A stretch of 64,000 nucleotides of DNA, taken from Verrucomicrobiales bacterium (GTDB lineage Bacteria; Verrucomicrobiota; Verrucomicrobiia; Verrucomicrobiales; DEV007). The stretch covers positions 155,380 to 219,379 of the forward strand of contig JARGNG010000004.1 of assembly GCA_029213265.1 (NCBI GenBank). Reading direction: 5' to 3'. The position numbers were made by a program, and so were the translations under genes. Shown in pieces: positions 9,676 through 19,564 of this stretch (position 1 is the first letter of the stretch; every line of letters starts with the position of its first letter). Below the pieces are notes generated by a model. It saw only the letters and a list, made by a program, of their open reading frames with translations, was not told where the DNA came from and did not search any database.

Positions 9676-10839
9676 CTACCATTTCGACTTCGCGAGCACC
9701 CGGAAGGAATAGTTGGGAACAGTGGGGTCGCTGCTAACGATTGTAATCAATCCGCGGCTCGTCTTTCTTCGGTAAGGAGCCCGGAATCGAACGCGAAAGC
9801 TGGTCGCGCCGTTTCCGAATACGTACGCCGGCGTCCTCGACGCTACCGTGAATTGTCTTCCCCGGGCTCTCACCGCATCGATACCAAGCGGGGCTCCCTC
9901 AGACCTGTTCGCAATCACGAAACTCCTCGATCGGGATCTACCACCCCAAATACGTCTCCCCCAGTTGGTCCGCTGCGAAATGGTTGGCCGGGGGGATCCG
10001 GGGGCAATGAGTGTGCCGGTTCCGAGCACCTCAATTTCGGGATCTTCATCAGCCGGCAGTGAGAGAAAGCTATCCAACCACGAGGCAAAGAATCCGACAT
10101 TGGCATAGATTCCCACGGTTCTTCCCGCGCATCCCGCTCCGAAACTGGTAACCCCGAGCAGGAGCGGCTCTCCCCCGGGCCCGTCGAATGAGAAGAGAGG
10201 CCCCCCGCTGTCGCCCTGACAGGTATCTTTCCCCGGACCGGATGCTGCCAGGTGCATGCTGCTAATGTTACTGCCGAACTGTCTGCGTGCCGTAGAGAGC
10301 GGTTTGATGGATAGATCGACCCGTTGCAGAATCTCCGGGTAGGCGGGGCGCCGCCTCGTGTCGCCCCATCCAATTGCCTCGACTGCGGTGTTGGCGGCGA
10401 CATTGGAAGAGGTGCCATAGAGGACAGGAGTAACATTGGTAACCGGCGATTCCAGCAGCAGCAGGGCGATATCGTTGAGCAGATTTCCGTCTCGATCCTC
10501 ACGATAGCCGGGGTGCCGAAAGATCGCTTTTACAGTCCGATATTCCCCTCCCGATGTGTCGGTCAAATCGACAATATTGAACCATACTCCGAGTCCTCGA
10601 GCCGACTCGCCCTCGACACAGTGGGCAGCCGTCACGACCCAGGATTCGTGAATCAAGGCTCCACCGCAAAACTGGGAGTTGAAGACGTCCGGGTTTCCCC
10701 GGTTCACGAGGGCGGCCATCCAGGGATACTGTCCCGGCGAAGCATTGGTTCCTCCCACGATCTTGCTTTGGCTGTAGGCAGAAGTCGTGAAGGCGACGGA
10801 AAAGAGAAGTGCCAAACAGGCTTTACTTGGGAGGGTCAT
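9676..10839 (-). CDS. Secreted trypsin-like serine protease with C-terminal beta-sandwich domain
   Basis: A 387-residue S1-family protease. A signal peptide (about residues 1-24) is followed directly by the IVGG sequence at 27-30 that becomes the activated N-terminus in trypsins. The triad is H73 (VVTAAHC), D123 (NDIALLLLE) and S211 (GDSGGP). D205, six residues before the serine, predicts trypsin-like cleavage after Lys or Arg. Residues from about 265 onward, including EIEVLGTGTLI and a run of Arg-rich strands, resemble the ASPM-SPD-2-Hydin or choice-of-anchor type of beta-sandwich. It is convergent with the PHP gene and lies downstream of the men operon. Confidence 0.92.
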   Translation of the reverse strand: MTLPSKACLALLFSVAFTTSAYSQSKIVGGTNASPGQYPWMAALVNRGNPDVFNSQFCGGALIHESWVVTAAHCVEGESARGLGVWFNIVDLTDTSGGEYRTVKAIFRHPGYREDRDGNLLNDIALLLLESPVTNVTPVLYGTSSNVAANTAVEAIGWGDTRRRPAYPEILQRVDLSIKPLSTARRQFGSNISSMHLAASGPGKDTCQGDSGGPLFSFDGPGGEPLLLGVTSFGAGCAGRTVGIYANVGFFASWLDSFLSLPADEDPEIEVLGTGTLIAPGSPRPTISQRTNWGRRIWGGRSRSRSFVIANRSEGAPLGIDAVRARGRQFTVASRTPAYVFGNGATSFRVRFRAPYRRKTSRGLITIVSSDPTVPNYSFRVLAKSKW

Positions 10840-10950
10840 TGGGGATCGGGAAAATGGGAGGGACTATTACGAAAGAAAGAACGATTCAGGATGCCATACC
10901 TTATAGTGTTTCACGTATTTCCCTCCGCTCTCAGGTGCCCTGGTTTCGAG

Positions 10951-12084
10951 CTACCCGCTCCGGCCGATCATTCGCCGCAAGGCGGCTCGATCCAGTTTTC
11001 CGATCCCGGTTCGGGGGAGTTGCGGGACAAGCTCGACAAGACGAACCGCCTCAATCCGGTCGAGCCGTTGGTTGAGCGATTTCAGAAAGTCACCGGCATC
11101 CCCGGCCGACTCTTCGACCACTGCGACCAGTTCATTTCCCCTCCTCAAATTCGGAACGGCCAGCACCGCAGCCCCGGCCCCGCGCTCCTGCGCCAGGGCG
11201 GACGCAACGGCCTCCACTTTGCCAATGGAAACCAATTCCCCGGAAACCTTCACCAAATCGTCCGCTCTCCCGAGAAAGCGCAATTTTCCATCTCTCAGTT
11301 CGCATCGATCCCCGGTGGTAAACCACCCTTGAGCCCCCGGAGCCATTTCAAACCGCCAGTTCCCGACCTCTCGAAAGGCGTAGCCGGAAAAGAGCGCGTC
11401 CCCGGAAATCTCGAGACGCCCGTCCTTCCCAACGCGGGCTTTCCAACCCGGAATGAGAGGGAGCCAATCGATCTCCGTTCCCGTCGCCGTGGCAATTTGC
11501 GAACCGGCTTCCGTCATGCCATAGCTGACCCGAATGGGCCACCCCAGTTCGCGGCCGGCGGAAATCAGGGACGGATCCATTCTTCCTCCTCCAAGGAGAA
11601 CACAACGGAGGGAGTCCGGCGCGACCACCTGATGCGAAACGAGGTCGTGCAGATGAGTCGGCGTCATGGAAGTTTGCGTGACCCGGTGCTCCTGAATCAA
11701 TTCGGCGAACCATTGCCCTTTCCGATCCCACTTCCGATGCGAAGCGTCGATGACCTCTCCACCGGTGAGAAAGGCACGCGCGAAAACCCCGATACCTCCG
11801 ACATGAAATCCTGACAATCCCGCCAGACTGACATCCGCGCTCGTCATACCGCAGTGCTCCACGACCGCTTTCGCCGAGGCGAGCAGAGCCTTTTTCGCGA
11901 GCACAACGAACTTGAAATCCCCTGTCGAGCCGGAAGTGGCAAGCACCACCGAACTGGAAAGGCCGCAGGATTCACGCAAAAACTCAACCAGCCCGGCAGC
12001 TTCCACTGTCCGTTGTGGATTCAACCGGAGATCGATCGTGTCAGAGCTCCAGTAGTCGGAGGATGTCAGTTCAGGCGTTTCCAC
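10951..12084 (-). CDS. menE: o-Succinylbenzoate-CoA ligase (MenE)
   Basis: An ANL-superfamily adenylating enzyme of 377 residues that activates o-succinylbenzoate with CoA. The P-loop phrase LATSGSTGDFKFV lies near residue 50 and the SYGMTEAGSQI motif and the GDRCEL adenylation core follow; the C-terminal subdomain ends with the catalytic-lysine region RTGIGKLDR. At 377 residues it is shorter than the 450-490 of typical MenE because the N-terminal part before the P loop is reduced. It is the last gene of the menaquinone operon and overlaps the end of menC by 19 bases, which supports the operon context and the start. Confidence 0.9.
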   Translation of the reverse strand: METPELTSSDYWSSDTIDLRLNPQRTVEAAGLVEFLRESCGLSSSVVLATSGSTGDFKFVVLAKKALLASAKAVVEHCGMTSADVSLAGLSGFHVGGIGVFARAFLTGGEVIDASHRKWDRKGQWFAELIQEHRVTQTSMTPTHLHDLVSHQVVAPDSLRCVLLGGGRMDPSLISAGRELGWPIRVSYGMTEAGSQIATATGTEIDWLPLIPGWKARVGKDGRLEISGDALFSGYAFREVGNWRFEMAPGAQGWFTTGDRCELRDGKLRFLGRADDLVKVSGELVSIGKVEAVASALAQERGAGAAVLAVPNLRRGNELVAVVEESAGDAGDFLKSLNQRLDRIEAVRLVELVPQLPRTGIGKLDRAALRRMIGRSG

Positions 12085-12989
12085 GGCAGTTTTTCTAACA
12101 AATCATCAAATCCCAATCCGGTCCCCTCCACCGGCAGTAACCGGGGACCGTCGGTGCGGATGCGCTCGAAGAACTCATCGTCTTCAAAGCAGCGGTGGGT
12201 CAAGAGTCCGCACGGAAGCCGTTGCGCGTTGGTCTCTCCTCCGTATGCCACCGTCGCAACATACGCCGCAAACATCTGCCCGATGGCGTGATCCATATAC
12301 GAGGTGATCAAATATTTCGAATCCGGGACAGCGGGCCAATCAGGTCGAGCCGGTTTCATGACAAGCACATCTCCCTGCCGCAACCTCTGCGCGGGATCCC
12401 GATCCACCGCAATCGGAACCAGGGCATGTCGCAAGGGTTCCCAACCGGATTCACCATATGCTTCGGGGTCTTCCACGAAGTCAATCGCCGCACGTTCTTC
12501 CCACGTGAGTTCGTTCCAAAACTCCAAAAACCCTCCCGCCGGAAGACACTCGTTGAAGTCCAGGCGAATCTGAAACCCGGCTGCCATCCAATCCCCCATG
12601 ATCTTTCGCGTGAGCTTAAGATCCCCGGTTCCCTTGATTTTTGCGAAAGCGAATCCCTCCTCCCTCGCGAATTCCGGATCATCTCCCGGACGCACCAGCC
12701 AGTGACTGGTTGGAATCCGGCAGCCGGCAATCCCCACCTGCACTTCGCGAAGCTGCTCATCGCATTCGGCGCATTGCTTCGCTCCCTCAATCAGAGGCGT
12801 CTCTCTCCCCTCAGAAAGGATCTTCAACTGCGCATCGAGAGGAGCATCGCCCAATTCCGGCCAGGGATGGAGGCAACCGTGGCCCTCCCCGATCTTGATG
12901 AGCGCTCCCTCGTGCTCGGTCCGGATGCTGGCGGCATTGAGATGAGACCGACTTCGCAAGGTGTAACGCCAGTAGTAGATCGGTTTCAT
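12066..12989 (-). CDS. menC: o-Succinylbenzoate synthase (MenC)
   Basis: An enolase-superfamily dehydratase of 307 residues that makes o-succinylbenzoate from SHCHC. The acid/base lysine motif K-x-K appears as KIKGTGDLK, followed by metal ligands in LDFNE, FVEDPE and AVDRDP, and the second catalytic lysine in VMKPAR. It begins four bases before the menA stop in an ATGA overlap (12986-12989) and is followed by menE. Confidence 0.88.
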   Translation of the reverse strand: MKPIYYWRYTLRSRSHLNAASIRTEHEGALIKIGEGHGCLHPWPELGDAPLDAQLKILSEGRETPLIEGAKQCAECDEQLREVQVGIAGCRIPTSHWLVRPGDDPEFAREEGFAFAKIKGTGDLKLTRKIMGDWMAAGFQIRLDFNECLPAGGFLEFWNELTWEERAAIDFVEDPEAYGESGWEPLRHALVPIAVDRDPAQRLRQGDVLVMKPARPDWPAVPDSKYLITSYMDHAIGQMFAAYVATVAYGGETNAQRLPCGLLTHRCFEDDEFFERIRTDGPRLLPVEGTGLGFDDLLEKLPWKRLN

Positions 12990-13876
12990 TTTCCGGCAGC
13001 GATCAATGAAACGGTCAATCCAAAAAGGAGTAACTGCAGCGCTCCCAGTGCGAGGAAACGATTGTATCTCTGCGAGGGCTCAAACTGAATGACGCTCCTG
13101 ACAATGACAACTCCCGCGCCGATTCCGGCCCCAAAGGCAATGCGCGAAAAGAGCCCTTCCGGCATCGCCCAACCCAGCGAATACCATTGGAGAAGAACCG
13201 GGACAAAGCAGAACAGCGCGATTTCCCACCGGGCGAAAGTTTTCCCGAAACGCACTGCCAGGGTTTTCTTCTCCGTTTGGCGATCCTCTTCGATGTCGCG
13301 CAGATTATTGATCGCAATCAGGACACAGGAATAGAAGCCGCACTGCAATCCGAGAATCCAGATCGCACCACCTCCGAGTTCCCCCGACTGCACAAAATAA
13401 GAGCCTAACACCGCAACAAACCCGAAGAACAGAATGACGAACAACTCGCCCATTCCCCGATAGGCCAGGGGAAAGGGACCTCCGGTATAGCCATAGGCAA
13501 AATAGATCGAAACCAATCCAATCGCTACAACCGGCCATCCTCTCTCCAGCACCATGGGAAGAGAAATAAGGGCGGCAAGCACGCAAAAGCCGAGGGCACC
13601 CCTCATCACTGCCCGGGAAGAAAGCAGACCCGATGCCGTCACCCGCGTCGGCCCGAGACGGTCCCCGGTATCGGCGCCCTTTTTGTGATCTATCGCATCG
13701 TTGAACAGATTGGTTGCGATTTGAATACCCAGGCAACTCGCGAGGGTGCACCAGAACAGAATCCACGAACCCGAGCCCGGATCACCGTCGAGAAGTCGAG
13801 GCATCGCCCCCACCCACACCGGAATGACGGCGGCGGGCAGGGTCTTCGGTCGGGCCGCGAGAATCCAGGCTTTCAT
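12986..13876 (-). CDS. menA: 1,4-Dihydroxy-2-naphthoate polyprenyltransferase (MenA)
   Basis: A 296-residue UbiA-family integral membrane prenyltransferase with about eight to nine hydrophobic segments. The first Asp-rich motif is NLFNDAIDHKKGAD (NDxxDxxxD-like) and the second is NNLRDIEEDRQTEKKT, both diagnostic of MenA. The enzyme attaches the isoprenoid chain to DHNA at the membrane. The nearby phrase RPKTLPAAVIPV at the start is typical. It lies 97 bases after menB and overlaps menC by 4 bases. Confidence 0.94.
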   Translation of the reverse strand: MKAWILAARPKTLPAAVIPVWVGAMPRLLDGDPGSGSWILFWCTLASCLGIQIATNLFNDAIDHKKGADTGDRLGPTRVTASGLLSSRAVMRGALGFCVLAALISLPMVLERGWPVVAIGLVSIYFAYGYTGGPFPLAYRGMGELFVILFFGFVAVLGSYFVQSGELGGGAIWILGLQCGFYSCVLIAINNLRDIEEDRQTEKKTLAVRFGKTFARWEIALFCFVPVLLQWYSLGWAMPEGLFSRIAFGAGIGAGVVIVRSVIQFEPSQRYNRFLALGALQLLLFGLTVSLIAAGK

Positions 13877-13973
13877 AAACTCCTTATCATTTTCCCCAAT
13901 CCGTTTCCCTTTCTCCAGCCCGTTCTCTCGTCGAAAGGGGATGAAGACTCAGACCATGAGGTGGACCGATGTC

Positions 13974-14792
13974 TCACGGAACGCGGGGAAACTTCGAGAA
14001 ATCAGGTTTCCGCTTTTCCACAAATGCATTTTTCCCTTCCTTGGCTTCCTCCGACATGTAGTAAAGAAGCGTGGCATTTCCGGCCAGATCGAGGAGACCC
14101 ATCTGACCATCGCAATCAGCATTGAGCGCGGTCTTCAAACAGCGCAGAGCCAGCGGCGAATGATCGAGAATCTCCCGGCACCACTGCACGGTCTCTTCCT
14201 CCAACTTCTCAAGCGGAACGACGGTGTTCACCAACCCCATGTCGAGCGCCTGCTGCGCGTCATACTGGCGGCAGAGAAACCAGATTTCCCGGGCCTTCTT
14301 CTGTCCTACAATCCGTGCCAGGTAGCTGGAACCGAGGCCTCCGTCGAAGGAACCGACTTTGGGGCCGGTTTGTCCGAACCGTGCGTTCTCAGCCGCAACC
14401 GTCAGGTCACATACGATGTGAAGGACGTGACCACCTCCGATCGCATATCCGGCCACCATCGCGATGACCGGCTTGGGAAGAGAGCGGATCTTTTTCTGCA
14501 CATCGAGAATGTTGAGCCGGGGCACCCCGTCGTCGCCAACGTATCCGGCGTGGCCCCGTACTTTCTGGTCGCCACCTGAACAGAAAGCGAGATCCCCTTC
14601 CCCCGTCAAAATGATCACGCCGACTTCGGGGGCTTCGTGAGCGAGGTCGAAAGCCACCAGCATTTCTTTAACCGTCTGGGGACGAAAGGCATTGCGCACC
14701 TCGGGTCGGTTGATCGTAATCTTGGCGATCTGTCCATCCTCCGTTTTCTCGTAACGAAGGTCTTCAAAGTCGTAAGCGGAAATCCAGTTCAT
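13974..14792 (-). CDS. menB: 1,4-Dihydroxy-2-naphthoyl-CoA synthase (MenB)
   Basis: A 272-residue crotonase-fold enzyme that cyclises o-succinylbenzoyl-CoA. Typical MenB segments are present: [15 protein letters not shown], the oxyanion-hole stretch [30 protein letters not shown] and the C-terminal [18 protein letters not shown]. Length and ending are standard. It lies 46 bases downstream of menH and 97 bases upstream of menA on the same strand. Confidence 0.96.
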   Translation of the reverse strand: MNWISAYDFEDLRYEKTEDGQIAKITINRPEVRNAFRPQTVKEMLVAFDLAHEAPEVGVIILTGEGDLAFCSGGDQKVRGHAGYVGDDGVPRLNILDVQKKIRSLPKPVIAMVAGYAIGGGHVLHIVCDLTVAAENARFGQTGPKVGSFDGGLGSSYLARIVGQKKAREIWFLCRQYDAQQALDMGLVNTVVPLEKLEEETVQWCREILDHSPLALRCLKTALNADCDGQMGLLDLAGNATLLYYMSEEAKEGKNAFVEKRKPDFSKFPRVP

Positions 14793-14838
14793 AATCGTAT
14801 TCGGGAGCCTAGCGAAGATGGCCCTGCACGCAAAGAGA

Positions 14839-15549
14839 TTACGTTGACGAGGAGGAGGTGATGCACGTTATCCAACGGGAAATTTCATCGGTAAGACATG
14901 GCGACCGCAGCACCCGGTGACCGCATCGGGGAATCACGAAATGCTCGAAGCGGGAAAAGACGTCCTTCATCTCCTCCCCGATGGCCCGAAACTTTTCATC
15001 GGTCTCCCCACTCACCCATAGAACAGGAGCGGTGAACCCGCGCAAATTTCTCCGCAAATCATCCTGCCGTCCGAGGGACCAGGTCTCAAACGCAAGCGCC
15101 ACGGACTGCCTTTGATTCTCCAGCGCCAACTGATCATCCGATGCCTCGCCGGTTGCGAGAACCCCCTGCTCATTCCATTTTCTGAGAAAATCGCCCCATG
15201 GCATCTCTCTCGCATGGCCCGCCCAAACGTCATCCGATTCCCGACGCGCGGCCCGGTCATTGACAAGGCTGAGTCCGGGATGAGCCGATGCAATGATCGC
15301 ACCGGTCCAACGATCCGGATGAATTGCCATCGCATGCAGGGCGATCCGGCCCCCGAGAGAATAGCCCGCCAGGATCGGCTTTTCCATGCCCCCGGATAAA
15401 GACGTCGCGACCTCATGAGCCATTTCAAAAAACGAAAGAGACGAATGCTCCCACAAATCCACGGCACGAAGACCCGGCAGATCGAGCGCCTCCCAATCGC
15501 GAGTCGAACCGAGGTTCCCGTGAAGCGCGAGGATTTCAGGTGGAGTCAT
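14839..15549 (-). CDS. menH: SHCHC synthase-type alpha/beta hydrolase (MenH)
   Basis: An alpha/beta-hydrolase of 236 residues in the position and form of MenH, which eliminates pyruvate from SEPHCHC. The opening [14 protein letters not shown] contains the HG oxyanion motif and the nucleophile elbow is GYSLGG. A C-terminal His in [10 protein letters not shown] completes the triad. I place the start at the ATG at 15549 because it forms an ATGA overlap with the menD stop; a longer frame begins at 15564. Confidence 0.85.
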   Translation of the reverse strand: MTPPEILALHGNLGSTRDWEALDLPGLRAVDLWEHSSLSFFEMAHEVATSLSGGMEKPILAGYSLGGRIALHAMAIHPDRWTGAIIASAHPGLSLVNDRAARRESDDVWAGHAREMPWGDFLRKWNEQGVLATGEASDDQLALENQRQSVALAFETWSLGRQDDLRRNLRGFTAPVLWVSGETDEKFRAIGEEMKDVFSRFEHFVIPRCGHRVLRSPCLTDEISRWITCITSSSST

Positions 15550-17120
15550 TGCCAATCCGCCCAAAATGCCTCCGTGGCTTCCTCGTCGGGGAGAATTTCA
15601 ATGAGGACGTGGTCGCCCGCGATTTTCGGAGGCTCCTCCCCGGCCTTCCAACAGAGATAGTCCAGCCCCCACATTTCCGCCCACGAGGCAAAGCAATGGT
15701 GATGTCGATTCTCCGTGAACTTTTTCTCAGACGCCTTCAGCCCCGCCATACTGGGAAGCCGGGAAAAAATTCGTCCTCCACCGTTGTTCATCACGACGAT
15801 TCTCCGACGTCCTTCCGACAATTGCTCCAGGAGAGCTGGCGCATTGAGATCGTAGAGAGCCGTCAAATCACCAAAGATGCCCCACGATTCGGGCCCACCT
15901 TCGGCCATGCCCAAAAACGTCGCCACTTCTCCGTCGATTCCGTTGGCTCCGCGATTGGCGAAACAGTGGGGATGGGAAAGCGATGGGGACGCCGCAAGAT
16001 TCCATTCGCGAATGGGAAGACTATTCCCGAGAAAAACGAGAGCCTCTTCGGGGATCCTCTCCGAAAGCTGACGCATCAGGGCGGGTTCCGAATTCGGATG
16101 GCTGGCAAGAAGCGTTTCCAATAGGGCTGCCGCACTCCCCGATTCCTTCGGGCTTTTGTTGCCTTGAGAAAAACCAACTTCCCACTCCGAAAGGTCGGGG
16201 AACTCCTCCACCACGAGATGGCGCGAGGGGCGGGCCAGCCCGGAGAAGGGACGCCGGGTCACGGACAACACTTCGATCTCCCGATGGATCTCCAAGTCAC
16301 GCCAGAAGCGGAGGCTGGGAACGCCGCCAATTCGAAGAATTTCCCGTGGACTCAGGCTCGCGACCTCCTTCTCAGCCCGGAGAAGCCAGGGAGCCAGCCT
16401 CTCACTTTCCCGTAACCCGCTCGTCGCCTCCGCCCACACCGGAACGGCGAGGTCAGCGAGAAAATTCTCCACCGTCTCCTGCCAGTCCCCCGGGATCTCC
16501 CCCAGCACGACGACGAGGGAATGGCAGTTCGCCACAAACGCTTCGATACTGAGGTCGTCCGCGTGGGCATGAACGGCATCGCCGGTGGGCAACGCAATTT
16601 CCGACCAGTCCTCCACCCGGTCTTCCGCCTTCGGCTCCTCAAGGCAGACGTTGAGATGGAGCGGCTCGTTGCGCGGCCATTTCAATACCCAGCTCAAGTC
16701 GGTCGCCTCCTGCACATCGATCGAAACCGGGGCATAGTGCCCGAAGATTCCTTTTTGCTCAATCGCCTGGGGAGCCCCGCTCCCGCGAAACGAAGCAGGG
16801 CGATCAGCTGTGACAAGGATGAGAGGAACCCCGCTGTAGTAGGCTTCGATTGTCGCCGGAAGCAATTCCGCTACGGCCGTACCCGAAGTCGTCAGGACCG
16901 CGACCGGCTCCCCTTTTGCCTTCGACAGTCCCAGCGCAAAAAACGAGGCCGAGCGTTCGTCAAAATGATGCCAAATCCGGAGCTCCTTTTTCTCCGATAC
17001 CGCGAGCAGGGACGATACCAGCGGAGTATTTCTCGCTCCGGCACATACGACAAACTGGCTCACTCCGAGCCCTGCAAGGTGGCCCAGCGTCGCTCCGGCC
17101 AACTCTGCGTTCGACGTCAT
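15546..17120 (-). CDS. menD: SEPHCHC synthase (MenD)
   Basis: A thiamine-diphosphate enzyme that condenses 2-oxoglutarate with isochorismate, the first committed menaquinone step. The PYR domain opens with VVCAGARNTPLV and TSGTAVAELLPATIEA, matching the MenD signature; a Pp-binding region follows near GDLTALYDLNA and NNGGGRIFSRLP. The start at the ATG at 17120 gives 524 residues and an ATGA overlap with the menF stop; an upstream in-frame ATG at 17171 would overlap menF further and lacks family-like residues. Confidence 0.95.
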   Translation of the reverse strand: MTSNAELAGATLGHLAGLGVSQFVVCAGARNTPLVSSLLAVSEKKELRIWHHFDERSASFFALGLSKAKGEPVAVLTTSGTAVAELLPATIEAYYSGVPLILVTADRPASFRGSGAPQAIEQKGIFGHYAPVSIDVQEATDLSWVLKWPRNEPLHLNVCLEEPKAEDRVEDWSEIALPTGDAVHAHADDLSIEAFVANCHSLVVVLGEIPGDWQETVENFLADLAVPVWAEATSGLRESERLAPWLLRAEKEVASLSPREILRIGGVPSLRFWRDLEIHREIEVLSVTRRPFSGLARPSRHLVVEEFPDLSEWEVGFSQGNKSPKESGSAAALLETLLASHPNSEPALMRQLSERIPEEALVFLGNSLPIREWNLAASPSLSHPHCFANRGANGIDGEVATFLGMAEGGPESWGIFGDLTALYDLNAPALLEQLSEGRRRIVVMNNGGGRIFSRLPSMAGLKASEKKFTENRHHHCFASWAEMWGLDYLCWKAGEEPPKIAGDHVLIEILPDEEATEAFWADWQ

Positions 17121-18130
17121 ATCCCGAGAAGAGATTTCACTGAATTTCGCTTCAATGCAAGCTCTCTCCACTCTCGATCAAATCGACTTCCCTCGACCAA
17201 CCCAACGCCACTCGGAAGGCTGACATCACGCCCGCTCCATGAAACATTCCGTATCGCGACAAGAACTTGAAAAAAACCTTCATGCACCGCGCCGAAAGGA
17301 GCCCCGAATTCCTCCGGCACTCCGAGTCTCCGCCGATACTCCACCAGTTGCTCCAGCGCGCCTTCACCGCGAGGGCAGGCCCCCAGTGCCGGAGTCGGGT
17401 GAAGGCTCTTAACCAGTCGGTTCAGATCCCGGTCCGACTCCCCCAAATGCACTTCAAGCCGGGTCAAAAAATGCACGATGGACCCGAGATCGAGCAAGGT
17501 CCTCTCATCTCGCTTTACCTCCCCCAGAGGCGCCAGTAACTCCTCGAGGTAATCCGCCACCAGTTCGTGCTCACGAATTTCCTTTGGGTCGGTCGGGAAA
17601 GACTCGACCTCGTGGCGGGGAGCCGTTCCGGCCAGGGCCATCGTTTCCAGAACGCCATGGCTCACGGTAAAAAGCTGCTCGGGAGTGGCACCTATCATTC
17701 CGTTTCCGTTCTCAACATATCCGTATCCCCACAGCGTCTCGGGAGCAGCGATGATCGCTTTCACTAACGCGGCAGGCTCTCCGCGATGGAGGATGCCCCG
17801 CTCGGAAAGAACGGGTACGGATTTCTTCAAATCGCCGGATTCAATCTGGGAAAGAATTTCGTCAAACACTCCTCTCACGTCTCCGTCGCCCAGCCCCGAC
17901 CAGGCGATCTCCGGAAGCGGGGTCGATCCATTTTCTGTAAGGAGGGTGCCCAGATCGGGCGTTACAAAACTCCGTTCCGGAATTCTCCACGGGGCCGGGT
18001 CCGACAACTCAAAGTTATTCCGGTAAAAGGCGGTGGCCCCGTCCTCCGGAGGGCAATCGCTTGCCACAAACGGACCCATGCCGCAGAGATAGCGCTGCGG
18101 AGCCAGTTTGATAAAAGCGAAATCGTTCAT
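17117..18130 (-). CDS. menF: Isochorismate synthase (MenF)
   Basis: A 337-residue chorismate-binding enzyme converting chorismate to isochorismate. Diagnostic segments include MALAGTAPRH, the EIREHELVADYLEELL helix, the metal-ligand region and the LHPTPALGACPRGEG motif with the conserved PTPA(V/L)GG-like turn. The chain is short relative to E. coli MenF (about 430), lacking part of the N-terminal half. It is the first gene of the men operon, which would be controlled from the region shared with the divergent argA. Confidence 0.9.
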   Translation of the reverse strand: MNDFAFIKLAPQRYLCGMGPFVASDCPPEDGATAFYRNNFELSDPAPWRIPERSFVTPDLGTLLTENGSTPLPEIAWSGLGDGDVRGVFDEILSQIESGDLKKSVPVLSERGILHRGEPAALVKAIIAAPETLWGYGYVENGNGMIGATPEQLFTVSHGVLETMALAGTAPRHEVESFPTDPKEIREHELVADYLEELLAPLGEVKRDERTLLDLGSIVHFLTRLEVHLGESDRDLNRLVKSLHPTPALGACPRGEGALEQLVEYRRRLGVPEEFGAPFGAVHEGFFQVLVAIRNVSWSGRDVSLPSGVGLVEGSRFDREWRELALKRNSVKSLLGI

Positions 18131-18174
18131 GCTGAGTCGGGAAAAACGGCATTTCTTCCGATTTCCCCTGTTCC

Positions 18175-18202
18175 TGTATAGGAGGATTACGAAAATGGCA
18201 AA
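18175..18202 (-). promoter_or_regulatory. Candidate promoter of the men operon
   Basis: On the minus strand a -35-like TTTGCC (18202-18197) and a -10-like TATACA (18180-18175) are separated by 16 bases, 45 bases before the menF ATG. The segment lies in the 159-base gap between divergent menF and argA. Pattern only. Confidence 0.33.
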
Positions 18203-18289
18203 TATCAGGGTGCGATTCCATCAGATCCCTTCCCGATTTCTTTCCCATGCAAATCGGGCCGTTTCGAGTACGTTACTGCCGATTTCGGC

Positions 18290-19564
18290 ATGAATTTCAG
18301 CGACCTCAGAGCTATTCTCCAGTATGTCCCGCAGTTTCGCGGACGTACCTTCGTGGTCGCGCTCGACGGGGCTGTGATTGATTCTCCGGATTTTTCGAAC
18401 ATCCTTCTCGATCTCTCCGTGTTGCGTTCGCTGAATATCAAGGTCGTCCTCGTGCACGGTGCCGCCGCTCAGATTGAGGCATTGGGGGAAAAGCGGGACA
18501 TTCCACTCTCCAACGTCGATGGAACGGGCGTGACGGATGAGACGACGCTGGAAGTGAGCATGGATGCGATCTCCCGGTTGAGTAATTCCGTCATGCAGAG
18601 CCTCACCACCGTGAAGCTGCAGGCGGCGACGGCCAACGCGATTCACGCCCATCCCGCCGGGATCATTGGGGGGGTGGATACACTTTTCACCGGTACGATT
18701 GAGCGGATCGATGCCGATGTGCTGCAGAGCTTTCTCGATCAGAGTATTCTTCCGGTCGTTCCCCCGGTCGGGTTCGATGCCGATGGCCAGACTCTCCGCG
18801 TGAATTCCGATGCGGTTGCCCGTGAGGTAGCGATTGCGCTGGGAGCGGAAAAGATTCTTTTCGTCTCCACCGATGATCCCCGCACCAGCATCGCTCACGA
18901 TCAACGAAACTGGTCGAGCGAAAGTGCTCTCGAATTTCTGGCCGAGAATCCCGGTCTCTCCAGTGGACTTTCCTCCAAACTCAAACACGGAGCAGTCGCA
19001 ACCCGTGACGGCGTGACCCGCGTCCACCTGATTGGCAGTGAAAATGCCGATGCCATACTCGCCGAGGTCTTCAGCAATGAAGGAGTCGGTCTCATGGTCT
19101 ATTCCGATGCCTATCAGAGCATTCGGCCTGCCACTCGCGGCGATGTGGATGAGCTCTACCTGCTCATCCACCGTGCGATGGAGGAAGAGCAGCTCGTTGA
19201 GCGCAGCCGGAGCGAAATTCTCGCTTCGATCGAAGATTTCATCATTCTCGAAATCGACGGGAACATTGTCGGCTCCGTCGCGGTTCACTTCTACGAATCC
19301 GAAAACAAGGCCGAACTCGCCTGTCTCTATGTCAAGCGCGGCCACACCGGCCAGGGTTATGGGAGCATCCTCGTCCAAGCTGCTCTTGATCGCGCCAAGC
19401 AACTAAATTCCAACCAGTTATTTGCCCTTTCCACACAGGCAGCAGGCTATTTGGAGAAGGAGGGATTTCAGCGGGAGGAGGACCTTTCCAAACTCCCTCC
19501 CGGTCGTCGGGAAAAGTGGGAGACCAATCAACGAAACGCCCTGCTGCTGGTGCGGGCGATCTAG
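18290..19564 (+). CDS. argA: N-acetylglutamate synthase (ArgA)
   Basis: A 424-residue two-domain protein: an N-terminal amino-acid-kinase fold (about residues 10-280) with VVLVHGAAAQIEALG and NSDAVAREVAIALGA, and a C-terminal GNAT acetyltransferase (about 285-424) with the acetyl-CoA loop RGHTGQGYGSILV. This is the classic bacterial ArgA layout for the first step of arginine synthesis. It is divergent from menF; the convergent phosphatase gene downstream overlaps its stop by 4 bases at 19561-19564. Confidence 0.93.
   Translation: MNFSDLRAILQYVPQFRGRTFVVALDGAVIDSPDFSNILLDLSVLRSLNIKVVLVHGAAAQIEALGEKRDIPLSNVDGTGVTDETTLEVSMDAISRLSNSVMQSLTTVKLQAATANAIHAHPAGIIGGVDTLFTGTIERIDADVLQSFLDQSILPVVPPVGFDADGQTLRVNSDAVAREVAIALGAEKILFVSTDDPRTSIAHDQRNWSSESALEFLAENPGLSSGLSSKLKHGAVATRDGVTRVHLIGSENADAILAEVFSNEGVGLMVYSDAYQSIRPATRGDVDELYLLIHRAMEEEQLVERSRSEILASIEDFIILEIDGNIVGSVAVHFYESENKAELACLYVKRGHTGQGYGSILVQAALDRAKQLNSNQLFALSTQAAGYLEKEGFQREEDLSKLPPGRREKWETNQRNALLLVRAI

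Noticed and set aside
10324..11814. A 496-codon plus-strand open frame across the protease and menE
   Set aside because: It is antisense to two well-supported genes and shows no protein-like features.
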